DNA of 28,112 bases, from assembly GCA_021798415.1 (NCBI GenBank), contig JAJZGO010000009.1:1-28112 (forward strand), read 5' to 3'. Made by a program: the position numbers and the translations under genes. Below the pieces are notes generated by a model. The model had not been told where the DNA came from, made no database searches, and saw only the letters and a program-made list of their open reading frames with translations. This stretch comes from Thermoplasmata archaeon. Its GTDB lineage: Archaea; Thermoplasmatota; Thermoplasmata; Lutacidiplasmatales; UBA184. This document shows positions 7,246-14,265 of this stretch, one piece after another (positions within the stretch are counted from its first letter, which is position 1; each line of letters opens with the position of its first letter).

Positions 7246-7668
7246 CTAGCTCGACAGCCGGGCGAGGCGGTCGGCCACGTCCTTGAGCTGCGCGCGGACC
7301 CGTTCGAGCCGGTCCGCCTGCGACCCACCGAGCTCCTCGAGGAAGCTCGCGAGACCGCTCAGCTCTCTCACCGCATCCTCGGCCGTGCGCGGGCCGAACG
7401 GGCCGAACGCGGAGCCCACCCCTTCCCGGATCTTCGCCGCGAGCTCGTACCGTCCGTCCGGCCGCTTGTGGACGAGGTCCTCCTTCGAGAGCTCCTCGAG
7501 GAGCGGGTAGACCGACCCGGGCGACGGACGCCACCACCCCCCGCTCATCCGCTCCATCTCGTCCATCAGCTCCGCGCCGTTCTTGGGCGCGTGGCCGAGG
7601 GAGAGGAGCACCCATCCGCGAAGCCCGCGGCGCTTCTTGGAGACCCAGACATCGCTCCAGAGGTTCAT
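7246..7668 (-). CDS. PadR-family transcriptional regulator
   Basis: The 140-aa protein has the PadR winged-helix signature: RGLRGWVLLSLGHAPKNGAELMDEM, then SPGSVYPLLEELSKEDLV and a beta-wing with RPDGRYEL, followed by a C-terminal helical dimerisation region containing repeated Leu/Arg heptads (SQADRLERVRAQLKDVADRL). PadR proteins usually repress the transporter or detoxification genes beside them and release DNA on binding a small molecule. A GTG at 7698 would add ten residues (MYWYSDIENS), but it sits in the presumed TATA box, so ATG 7668 is preferred. The gene leads the ABC exporter operon, and a palindrome overlaps its start, indicating autoregulation. Confidence 0.87.
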   Translation of the reverse strand: MNLWSDVWVSKKRRGLRGWVLLSLGHAPKNGAELMDEMERMSGGWWRPSPGSVYPLLEELSKEDLVHKRPDGRYELAAKIREGVGSAFGPFGPRTAEDAVRELSGLASFLEELGGSQADRLERVRAQLKDVADRLARLSS

Positions 7669-7684
7669 CGAATTTTCGATATCG
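7667..7684 (-). promoter_or_regulatory. palindromic operator candidate at the padR start
   Basis: ATCGAATTTTCGAT (7667-7680, arms ATCGAA/TTCGAT) adjoins a second palindrome CGATATCG (7677-7684). The site lies between the TATA-like element and the ATG, where a bound dimer would block transcription initiation. PadR itself is the obvious candidate to bind. Confidence 0.5.
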
Positions 7685-7685
7685 G

Positions 7686-7697
7686 AATACCAATACA
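7686..7697 (-). promoter_or_regulatory. TATA-like box of the padR-ABC operon
   Basis: The minus strand reads TGTATTGGTATT, centred about 24 nt upstream of ATG 7668, consistent with a leaderless padR transcript. Confidence 0.42.
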
Positions 7698-7760
7698 CCT
7701 TCTTGACGGTTTCGATCCGGCGATGACGAGCGGCTCCGGGCGAGGCGGCCCCGGAGAAGC

Positions 7761-7767
7761 TAATCTA
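7761..7767 (+). promoter_or_regulatory. TATA-like box before the 72-aa coiled-coil gene
   Basis: TAATCTA is centred 34 nt upstream of the ATG at 7798 in the gap divergent from padR. Confidence 0.4.
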
Positions 7768-7797
7768 CCGAAACGACCTCGCGCCGTTCGAGGGACG

Positions 7798-8016
7798 ATG
7801 TCGCTGGGGTCGGGCGAAGGTCGCTGGGAGGCCGAGCTGCGCGCGCTGCGCGAGGAGCTGCGGGAACTGCGCGCCGAGCAGCGCGAGATGGCCAAGGCGA
7901 TCGACCAGCTCGTCGGCACGTTCCGCATGCTCGCGACCCATCTCGGAATCGCCGCCGAACCGTACGTCCGCAAGGAGTCCGGCCGCCGCGACAGCGACCT
8001 GCCCGGATTCGGCTAG
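7798..8016 (+). CDS. small coiled-coil protein, unknown function
   Basis: The product is 72 residues. Residues 8-45 form a strongly charged heptad pattern (WEAELRALREELRELRAEQR and onward) predicting a coiled coil, followed by a short amphipathic segment and a polar tail. No family is recognised; it could be an oligomerisation or scaffold protein. The ATG follows a TATA-like box by 34 nt. The M61 peptidase gene begins 10 nt after its stop, so the two are probably cotranscribed. Confidence 0.6.
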   Translation: MSLGSGEGRWEAELRALREELRELRAEQREMAKAIDQLVGTFRMLATHLGIAAEPYVRKESGRRDSDLPGFG

Positions 8017-8026
8017 GCCGGGCCCG

Positions 8027-9802
8027 ATGCCGATCCGCTACACGGTCCGGGCCGCGGAGCCCGCCGACCACCGCGGGCGACTCTCGGTCGACATCGAGGG
8101 CGTCGTCGGCCCGAGCGTCGACCTCGTCCTCCCGTCCTGGGTGCCGGGGTCCTACCACATCGTGAACTACGTCCAGGGGTTCCGCGGTCTCACGGCCCGA
8201 GCGGGGGAGGGAGGACCCCCCCTTCCGGTCGAACGGGTCGACAAGACGCGGTGGAGGATCCGGACCGACGGCGCCCCGCGCGTCCGGGTCGACTATTCGG
8301 TCTACGGCCACGGCCTCGTCACCGAGGCGTTCGACCTCACTCCCGAGCACCTGTTCGTCAACGCGGCACTGTGCCTGCCGTACGTCGAGGACCACCGCGA
8401 CGAACCGCTCGATGTCGCGCTCGAGATCCCCCCGCACTGGCGGGTCGTGACCGAGCTCGAGGAGGTCGGGAGCCACCCGCCCCGGTTCCGTGCGCCGAAC
8501 TACGACGTCCTCGTCGACAGCCCGATCGATGCGGGCCAGCCCCTCGTCCTCACGATCCGCCCCGGCGGCATCCCGCACCGGATCTCGCTGTGCGGGGAGG
8601 GCGGCAACTACGAGACCCACCGGCTCGAGGAGGACATCGGGAAGATCGTGGAGGCGACGACGCGCATGGTCGGAGACTCCCCCCTCACGAGCTACACGTT
8701 CTTCTACCACCTCACCGACGTCCCGGACGGGGGCCTCGAGCACGCGACCTCGAACTCGTGCGTCGTCCGTCGCACGACGTTCCAGCCGGCGGACGACTAC
8801 CTCAAGTTCCTTTGCCTGACGAGCCACGAGTACTTCCACCTCTACAACGTGAAGCGGGTCCGGCCGAAGGCCCTCGACCGCATCGACTACACGCGCGAGA
8901 TGTACACGCGGCTCCTCTGGTGGATGGAGGGGGCGACCGACTACTTCTCCGACCTCGTCCTGCGCCGGGCGGGGCTCTACACGCCCGCGAAGTTCCTCGA
9001 GGCCGAGGCGAAGGCCGCGAAGACCTACCTCGAGACCCCGGGACGCCGCCAGCTGAGCCTCGAGGAGGCGTCGTGGCTCTCGTGGGTCGACCTCTACCAG
9101 CCGTTCGAGGAGACCCCGAACCAGTCGGTCTCCTACTACCTCAAGGGGAGCCTCGTCGCCCTCCTTCTCGACCTCGAGATCCGCCATCGGACCGAGACCC
9201 GGGCGTCGCTCGAGTCGGTGATGAGGACCCTCTGGGCCGAGTACGGGCGCGTCGACCGCGGCGTGGGCGAGGACGAGATCCTCACGGTCGCCGAGCGGTC
9301 GACGGGGCTTGAACTCGGTCCGTTCTTCGCGCGCTACGTGCGGGGCACGCACGAGATCGATTTCGATGCGTTCGCGCGCTACGCCGGCCTCTCGTTCGGA
9401 CCGAAGGCCAAGCCCGAGAACGACGACTCGAGCGACCCCGGCTACCTCGGCCTCCGCGTCGAGGACCATGACGGCCTCGTCCGGATCCGGCACGTTCTGC
9501 GCGACGCGCCCGGTCAGCGGGCCGGCCTTTCACCGGGCGACGAGATCGTCGCGGTGAACGGAGTGAAGCTGACGTACCCGCAGTTCGAGGTGACGCTCAA
9601 GCGCTACCCGCCGGGGACCGAGGTCGACCTCGCGCTCTTCCGCCGGGGCTACCTCCGCCACGTTTCGGCCACGATGGGCAAGGGCCCGCCCGAGAAGTAC
9701 GCCTTCTCCGCCGTAGAGAACCCGACCGACCTCGAGCGCCGGGTGTACGCGAGCTGGATCGGCGCGCCGTGGGAGCCCGCCTCCCCGGCGAAGCACGATT
9801 AG
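8027..9802 (+). CDS. M61-family metallopeptidase with PDZ domain
   Basis: The 591-aa protein matches the M61 glycyl-aminopeptidase family. The N-terminal beta domain (residues 1 to about 170) is followed by GGLEHATS (the GxMEN-like substrate-binding motif), then the zinc site HEYFH with His267, Glu268 and His271, and Glu301 in WWMEGATDYF as likely third ligand. A PDZ domain covers about residues 473-550, with the binding loop of the form YLGLRV and the typical LSPGDEIVAVNG. No signal peptide is seen, so it is probably cytosolic. Length is normal for the family. The start is the ATG 10 nt after the small coiled-coil gene. The last codon overlaps the stop of the convergent DUF35 fusion gene (TTAG at 9799-9802). 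Confidence 0.9.
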   Translation: MPIRYTVRAAEPADHRGRLSVDIEGVVGPSVDLVLPSWVPGSYHIVNYVQGFRGLTARAGEGGPPLPVERVDKTRWRIRTDGAPRVRVDYSVYGHGLVTEAFDLTPEHLFVNAALCLPYVEDHRDEPLDVALEIPPHWRVVTELEEVGSHPPRFRAPNYDVLVDSPIDAGQPLVLTIRPGGIPHRISLCGEGGNYETHRLEEDIGKIVEATTRMVGDSPLTSYTFFYHLTDVPDGGLEHATSNSCVVRRTTFQPADDYLKFLCLTSHEYFHLYNVKRVRPKALDRIDYTREMYTRLLWWMEGATDYFSDLVLRRAGLYTPAKFLEAEAKAAKTYLETPGRRQLSLEEASWLSWVDLYQPFEETPNQSVSYYLKGSLVALLLDLEIRHRTETRASLESVMRTLWAEYGRVDRGVGEDEILTVAERSTGLELGPFFARYVRGTHEIDFDAFARYAGLSFGPKAKPENDDSSDPGYLGLRVEDHDGLVRIRHVLRDAPGQRAGLSPGDEIVAVNGVKLTYPQFEVTLKRYPPGTEVDLALFRRGYLRHVSATMGKGPPEKYAFSAVENPTDLERRVYASWIGAPWEPASPAKHD

Positions 9803-10866
9803 CCGGTCGGGCGGGTCGAGGGCCGCCGGGGGACCGCCTTGCGGCCGTACCGCCACTCGCCTTCCATAGGGTAGAGGCGGCGCAACCGGGTGTCGACCCG
9901 GTCGCCGATGCGGACCTCGCCCGGGGACGCGTCGGTGAGCTGGAGCGTGACCCGGACGCCGGTGGCGACCTCGGCGAGAACGACCCCGTACGGTCCCAGG
10001 GCCTCGACCTGGGGGTCGAACTCCGTCGGCTGTGCGCCGGACCCGATGACCGTCGTGGCGACGACGAGCGCACCGTCGGTGGGGAGCTCGACCGTCTCGA
10101 GACCCTCCGCTCGGCCGCACGAGCGGCACCGTCCCCGGCTCGGGAAGGTCGTCGCGCCGCAGGCTCGGCACCTCTCCGCCGCGAAGTTCCAGCGGCTCGG
10201 CAGGTTCTCGAGATACCGGGGTCGGGGCACGTACGCCCCCTCCGAGACCGCGGTCAGCCGTACGTCGGCGAGCGCCCGGAGCTTCGACGCCTCGACCGTC
10301 GGACCTTCGGGCGGCGTCACCCGCCACGGCCCGGCCCACGAGCCGTCCTGCCGTTCGCGGACCGCCGCCCGGTACATCTCGGAGGCGACCGCGAGGGGTC
10401 CGCGGGCCACGTCGCTGGCCGGCAGCGCCCCCCCGGACCCGGCCGCCCCCCCGTCCCCGAACCAGAGCGCGACGGCCGCATCGTCCCGCTCGCCGTCCGA
10501 CGTCGGGGGATTGGCGTCCAACGAGGCGGTCTCGGCCCCTCCCGCGACGACCGCGAGGACGACCTCATCGCCCGACGGGCCGGCGCGTGCCTCTTCGAGG
10601 GCGCGGCCGAACCCCTCGGCGCCGGAGACCGGACGAACCACCTCGATCGGTCGTTCCAGTACCACCGAGATCGCCCAGTCCGTGGCGGGGAGGAGGGAGC
10701 CCACGACCGTCACGCGGACCGGCGTCCGGTCGCGGAAGCGAGGGCCCCGAGCGCGCTCGAGCGCGGTCGCCGCCAACGTGAACGCGTCCTCGTCGGGCCC
10801 GAGAACGCGTCGGCCGTCGCGGACGCCGCTCGCCCGGCCGATGCCGGCGCGCAGGAGTGCCCGCAT
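9799..10866 (-). CDS. HMG-CoA-synthase-like domain fused to DUF35 Zn-ribbon/OB-fold
   Basis: The 355-aa product joins two parts. Residues 1 to about 215 resemble an archaeal HMG-CoA synthase in fragments, notably GPDEDAFTLAATALERA near the N-terminus, but the catalytic Cys segment is absent, so this part looks degenerate. Residues from about 225 form a DUF35 protein: a rubredoxin-like ribbon with Cys233, Cys236, Cys247 and Cys250 (C-x2-C-x10-C-x2-C), then an OB fold. DUF35 proteins bridge thiolase and HMG-CoA synthase in the archaeal mevalonate pathway and serve other thiolases as CoA-binding scaffolds. The thiolase gene lies directly upstream, so the two probably form a complex. A GTG at 10875, overlapping the thiolase stop as GTGA, would add three residues and is equally possible. 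Confidence 0.75.
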   Translation of the reverse strand: MRALLRAGIGRASGVRDGRRVLGPDEDAFTLAATALERARGPRFRDRTPVRVTVVGSLLPATDWAISVVLERPIEVVRPVSGAEGFGRALEEARAGPSGDEVVLAVVAGGAETASLDANPPTSDGERDDAAVALWFGDGGAAGSGGALPASDVARGPLAVASEMYRAAVRERQDGSWAGPWRVTPPEGPTVEASKLRALADVRLTAVSEGAYVPRPRYLENLPSRWNFAAERCRACGATTFPSRGRCRSCGRAEGLETVELPTDGALVVATTVIGSGAQPTEFDPQVEALGPYGVVLAEVATGVRVTLQLTDASPGEVRIGDRVDTRLRRLYPMEGEWRYGRKAVPRRPSTRPTG

Positions 10867-10871
10867 CGCGC

Positions 10872-12038
10872 TCACCCTACCGAGAAGACGGTCACGGCCG
10901 CGGTCGCGCCGGCGCCGCCGACGTTGTGGGTCAGTGCGTGGCTCGCCCCGGGGACCTGCCGGGCCCCAGCCTGCCCGCGCAGTTGCGCGAAGACCTCGTA
11001 CGCCTGGCTGACCCCCGTGGCCCCGATCGGATGCCCTTTCGCCTTCAGCCCCCCGTCGGGGTTCACGGGCAGTCGCCCGGTCCGCCGGGTCTCGTGCGCG
11101 AGCGTGAGGCGCGGGGCCTCCCCCGGCGCCGCGAACCCGAGGTCTTCGAGGGCGAGGAGTTCGGCGATCGTGAAGCAGTCGTGGACGAGGGCGAACGAGA
11201 CCTTCGATCGGTCGAACCCCGCCGAGGCGAACGCCGCGTCGGCGGCCCGGCGGGTCGCGGCGAACCGCACGAGGTCCGGCCGTTCCTGGACCGCGAGGTA
11301 GTCCGAGCTGGCGCCGAGCCCGTCGACCCACACGGGGGTGTCGGTGAACCGTCGCGCGACGTCCGCCCGGGCGACCAGGATCGCGGCCGCCCCGTCGCTG
11401 ACGGGGCAGCAGTCGTAGAGCCCGAGGGGGTCGGCGACGCGCGGCGCGCCGAGCACCTGGTCGGTGCGGACCGCCTTGCGAAAGTGGGCGTTCGGGTTGA
11501 GCGCGCCGGCCTCGTGGTTCTTCACGGCGACCTCGGCGAGCGCCTCTCGGCCCAGCCGGTGCTCGGAGAGGTAGCGGGAGGCGATCAGCCCGTAGACCCC
11601 CGCGAACGTGAGCCCCGCGAGACGCTCCCACTCGGTGTCGCCCGAGACACCGAGCCAGTAGCGCCGACGAGCGTTCGAGACGTCGGTCATCTTCTCGACG
11701 CCGGCGACCAGGACGAGCTCCGCGGAGCCGCTCGAGACCGCTCGCGCCGCCGCCCGGAGGGCGAACCCGCCCGAAGCGCATGCGTTCTCGACCCGCGTGA
11801 CGGGAACGCCGACGCACCCGCTCTCTTCCGCGAGGACCGAGGCCGAGTTCCCGATCTGCCAGCCACCGAAGCCGAGCGTGGCGAGGAAGATCTCGTCGAC
11901 CGACGAGCGTTCCGGGGCCCGATCGACGCTCTCGAACGCCGCGCCGACGGCCGCGCGGAGGAGCGCGCGGGGTCCCTCCTCCAGCACCCCGAACCGGGTG
12001 TGGCCGGCTCCCACGATCGCTGCCCGATGCACTCCCAT
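10872..12038 (-). CDS. thiolase (acetyl-CoA acetyltransferase, SCP-x type)
   Basis: The 388-aa protein has the archaeal SCP2-type thiolase layout. The nucleophile is Cys87 in VENACASGG; a second active Cys/His region follows, with KGHPIGATG supplying the catalytic His and a C-terminal HNVGGAG glycine loop. It would condense two acetyl-CoA to acetoacetyl-CoA or cleave longer 3-ketoacyl-CoA. In archaea this enzyme works with a DUF35 protein, which is encoded immediately downstream as a fusion. A farther ATG at 12107 overlaps the divergent ubiX gene and adds non-homologous residues, so ATG 12038 is preferred; GTG 12032, two codons later, is possible given a TATA-like element at 12056-12061. Confidence 0.85.
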   Translation of the reverse strand: MGVHRAAIVGAGHTRFGVLEEGPRALLRAAVGAAFESVDRAPERSSVDEIFLATLGFGGWQIGNSASVLAEESGCVGVPVTRVENACASGGFALRAAARAVSSGSAELVLVAGVEKMTDVSNARRRYWLGVSGDTEWERLAGLTFAGVYGLIASRYLSEHRLGREALAEVAVKNHEAGALNPNAHFRKAVRTDQVLGAPRVADPLGLYDCCPVSDGAAAILVARADVARRFTDTPVWVDGLGASSDYLAVQERPDLVRFAATRRAADAAFASAGFDRSKVSFALVHDCFTIAELLALEDLGFAAPGEAPRLTLAHETRRTGRLPVNPDGGLKAKGHPIGATGVSQAYEVFAQLRGQAGARQVPGASHALTHNVGGAGATAAVTVFSVG

Positions 12039-12055
12039 CGCCCCGCGAGAACCGT

Positions 12056-12061
12056 CATAAC
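12056..12061 (-). promoter_or_regulatory. TATA-like box before the thiolase gene
   Basis: The minus strand reads GTTATG in the 62-nt gap shared with ubiX, centred about 20 nt from ATG 12038 and 26 nt from the in-frame GTG 12032. Confidence 0.35.
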
Positions 12062-12080
12062 GCCCGAGTCGTTGGAGCTT

Positions 12081-12086
12081 CTTAAG
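12081..12086 (+). promoter_or_regulatory. TATA-like box before ubiX
   Basis: CTTAAG within AGCTTCTTAAGT is the only A/T-rich element upstream of ubiX. It is closer to GTG 12101 (17 nt) than usual and would fit a start at GTG 12122 better. Confidence 0.3.
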
Positions 12087-12100
12087 TCCGGGGAAGCGAC

Positions 12101-12679
12101 GTGGCACGGGAACCTCCGATCGTGGTCGGCGTTTCGGGCGCGAGCGGGGCGCCGATCGCGGTGCGGGTCGTGCGCGGGCTCCACGACGCCGGCGTGCCGG
12201 TCGCGCTCGTCGTCTCCGAGGGCGCCCGGGCGGTCCTGAACGAGGAATGCGGGCTCGACGTCGACGCCCTGCGGCCGTACGCGCGGGACGTCTACGACGA
12301 CCGGGACCTCGGGGCCGCGATCGCGAGCGGCTCCCATCGAACCCGCGGGATGGTCGTCGTTCCGTGCTCGTCGAACACCGCCGCGAAGATCGCCCTCGGC
12401 CTCGGCGACACGCTCCTCACGCGCGCCGCGCACGTCCACTTGAAGGAGCGGCGGCCGCTCGTCGTCGTGCCCCGCGAGACTCCGCTCCCCACCGTGCTCC
12501 TGCGCCACCTTACGACCTTGAGCGAGCTCGGGGTCGTCATCCTCGTCGCGTCCCCCGCGTACTACCTGAAGCCGGCGTCCGTCGACGAGGTCACCGACTA
12601 CCTCGCGGGAAAGGTCCTCGACCATCTCGGGGTGCCGCACCGGCTCTACCGGGGCTGGAAGGAGGAGGAAGAGGCGTGA
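12101..12679 (+). CDS. ubiX: UbiX-family flavin prenyltransferase
   Basis: The 192-aa protein belongs to the UbiX/Pad1 flavoprotein family, which attaches a dimethylallyl group to FMN to make prenyl-FMN, the cofactor of UbiD decarboxylases. It starts VVGVSGASGAP (residues 8-18, FMN phosphate loop), has VVPCSSNTAAKIALG near residue 85, VVVPRETPLP near 127 and the closing PAYYLKPASVDEVTDYLAGKVLD. Length is normal. The GTG at 12101 is used; GTG 12122 (residue 8) is an alternative suggested by the promoter position, though it would trim the first strand. No ubiD gene is in the window. The stop overlaps the next gene by GTGA (12676-12679), the first of three such junctions. Confidence 0.88.
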   Translation: MAREPPIVVGVSGASGAPIAVRVVRGLHDAGVPVALVVSEGARAVLNEECGLDVDALRPYARDVYDDRDLGAAIASGSHRTRGMVVVPCSSNTAAKIALGLGDTLLTRAAHVHLKERRPLVVVPRETPLPTVLLRHLTTLSELGVVILVASPAYYLKPASVDEVTDYLAGKVLDHLGVPHRLYRGWKEEEEA

Positions 12680-13281
12680 CGGCGTACGCGCTCGCTCCCC
12701 GTGGGCGGACGCGAGGGCGGCTGCGCGAGTATGCCCCCGTCCCGCTCGTCGGGATCGTGGTGCTCCTCGTGGTCGTGATCCTCGTGACCCCCGTGCTCGT
12801 CTCGGAAGGACAACCGGCGCCCGGCATCCTGACGCAGGCCGAGCTGATCGTCGACCGCGTCCCGGGCAACGCGACCTTCCACTTCTACGTCCGGGGTCTC
12901 GGCTCGACCGTCCGGTACGACGAGATCGCCTTCGGGACGAACACGAGCCCCGCCTGGTCGGGCGCCGGCACGCCTCAGTGGAGCTCGATCACCTGGACCC
13001 GCTGGGCGAACGACTCGTTCGTGCTCGCGTCGCTCGTCTCCACGACGGCCAACCCGGTCGCCGTCAACATCACGGCGTACTACGCGAGCTCGGCCGGAAG
13101 CGCCTCCTACCGTGCGACGATCGCGTTCTACGTGGGCCCGTCGTCGACGACGGGAGGGCTCGTCCTGTTCGCCTCGAGCGCCACGCCGGGGCTCGCGGTC
13201 GCGGCCTCGACGCCGCTCGACAACACGAGCCTCCCGCTCACAATCCTCATGCCCCTGACGGCCTCTGGAGGGCCACCGTGA
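12676..13281 (+). CDS. membrane-anchored extracellular protein, unknown
   Basis: This 201-aa protein has a basic cytoplasmic start (about 22 residues with several Arg), one long hydrophobic helix at about residues 24-43 (VPLVGIVVLLVVVILVTPV), and an outside domain of about 155 residues rich in Ser, Thr, Ala and aromatic residues, of beta-strand character. Five N-x-S/T sequons (NAT, NTS, NDS, NIT, NTS) lie in the outer part, which suggests surface glycosylation. No family is recognised; the layout resembles archaeal pilin-like or type II anchored secreted proteins, without a visible peptidase motif. The GTG start overlaps the ubiX stop and its own stop overlaps the next gene, so it is translated within the ubiX-guaAA chain. 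Confidence 0.7.
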   Translation: MTAYALAPRGRTRGRLREYAPVPLVGIVVLLVVVILVTPVLVSEGQPAPGILTQAELIVDRVPGNATFHFYVRGLGSTVRYDEIAFGTNTSPAWSGAGTPQWSSITWTRWANDSFVLASLVSTTANPVAVNITAYYASSAGSASYRATIAFYVGPSSTTGGLVLFASSATPGLAVAASTPLDNTSLPLTILMPLTASGGPP

Positions 13282-13649
13282 GACCGTCCCGCCTCGTGAT
13301 CCTGCTCTGGGTGCTGCTGATCGTCGTCCTCCTCGTGGTCGAGGTCGCGGAGATCACCCACGTCTTCACGCTCCCCATCCAATCGGCGATCGGCGACCCG
13401 CTCGCGTTCGTCTTCGCGCTCGTCTTCACGACGATCCTCGCCCTAGTCGGCGCCATCTTCATCGGGATCTACGTCACCCAGCGGATCATGAGCCCGTCCG
13501 GCTTCACCCCGTTCGAAGAGGAGATGCTGAAGATGCGGCAGGAGATCTCGACCGTCCGGGAGTCGGTCGACCGGATCGAGGCGCGGCTCGGCCGGGACCC
13601 CGCGGAGACGACGGCCGAGGCCGACCGACGGACCGGGGGACGGACGTGA
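13278..13649 (+). CDS. two-helix membrane protein with C-terminal coiled coil, unknown
   Basis: The product has 123 residues with two hydrophobic segments at about 5-24 (LVILLWVLLIVVLLVVEVAE) and 40-66, then a charged cytoplasmic-type tail with heptads (EEEMLKMRQEISTVRESVDR) and a disordered, acidic/basic end. No family is recognised. It starts at GTG overlapping the stop of the 201-aa protein gene (GTGA, 13278-13281) and ends overlapping guaAA in the same manner. The coiled coil could tether a soluble partner to the membrane; this is inference. Confidence 0.7.
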   Translation: MRPSRLVILLWVLLIVVLLVVEVAEITHVFTLPIQSAIGDPLAFVFALVFTTILALVGAIFIGIYVTQRIMSPSGFTPFEEEMLKMRQEISTVRESVDRIEARLGRDPAETTAEADRRTGGRT

Positions 13650-14212
13650 AGGTCCCGGTCCTCGACAACGGCGGCCAGTGGACCCACCGCGAGTGGCGCG
13701 TCCTGCGCGACCTCGGCGCAGAGACCCGGATCGTCCCGAACACCGTGCCGTTCGACGAGCTGGACGCCGACGGGGTCGTCCTCTCGGGCGGAGCGCTCAG
13801 CCTCGAAGGGAGCACGGCCCCGCTCGGACGGATCGACGAGTGGGTCGGGACGGTCTCGGTGCCGGTCCTCGCGATCTGCGTCGGGCACCAGTTCCTCGCC
13901 CGCACGTTCGGAGGGCGCGTCGGGCGGTCCCCGTCCCCCGAATTCGGGTCGGTCGATCTCACGGTCGACCGGCCCGAGCATCCCATGTTCATGGACCTCC
14001 CACGGCAGCTGAGGGTCTGGTCGAGCCACAACGACCAGGTCGTCGTCCCCCCGCCCGGCTGGGAGGTGCTCGCCCACTCGACGGTCTGCCCGGTCCAGGC
14101 GATGGCCCACCCGACGCGGACGATCTGGGGCGTGCAGTTCCACCCCGAGGTGGAGCACAGCGAGGGCGGTCGGGAGATCTTCCGCCACTTCCTCGACGCC
14201 TGCCGCCGCTAG
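13646..14212 (+). CDS. guaAA: GMP synthase, glutamine amidotransferase subunit
   Basis: The 188-aa protein is the class I glutaminase subunit of archaeal two-subunit GMP synthase. It releases ammonia from glutamine for amination of XMP by the separate PP-ATPase subunit, which is not in this window. The catalytic triad is Cys78 in LAICVGHQ, with His166 and Glu168 in QFHPEVEHSEGG. The start MKVPVLDNGGQWTH and the SSHNDQV segment are family-typical, and the length equals that of archaeal homologues. The GTG start overlaps the upstream stop as GTGA (13646-13649). It is last of the ubiX chain. Other class I amidotransferases are less likely because the protein has no extra domain and matches the GMP synthase pattern closely. 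Confidence 0.87.
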   Translation: MKVPVLDNGGQWTHREWRVLRDLGAETRIVPNTVPFDELDADGVVLSGGALSLEGSTAPLGRIDEWVGTVSVPVLAICVGHQFLARTFGGRVGRSPSPEFGSVDLTVDRPEHPMFMDLPRQLRVWSSHNDQVVVPPPGWEVLAHSTVCPVQAMAHPTRTIWGVQFHPEVEHSEGGREIFRHFLDACRR

Positions 14213-14227
14213 CGCTAGCCCGTCCGC

Positions 14228-14235
14228 CATAAGTA
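14228..14235 (+). promoter_or_regulatory. TATA-like box before the 520-aa unknown gene
   Basis: CATAAGTA is centred 34 nt upstream of ATG 14266 in the 53-nt gap after guaAA, implying that a new transcript begins here. Confidence 0.45.
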
Positions 14236-14265
14236 CGGCCTTCCGCTCGCCCCGCCGAGGTCGTC

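Noticed and set aside
7760..9493. 577-codon minus-strand open frame opposite the M61 peptidase
   Set aside because: The plus strand has HEYFH, the third zinc ligand and a PDZ domain; the minus frame shows no motif and has shadow composition.
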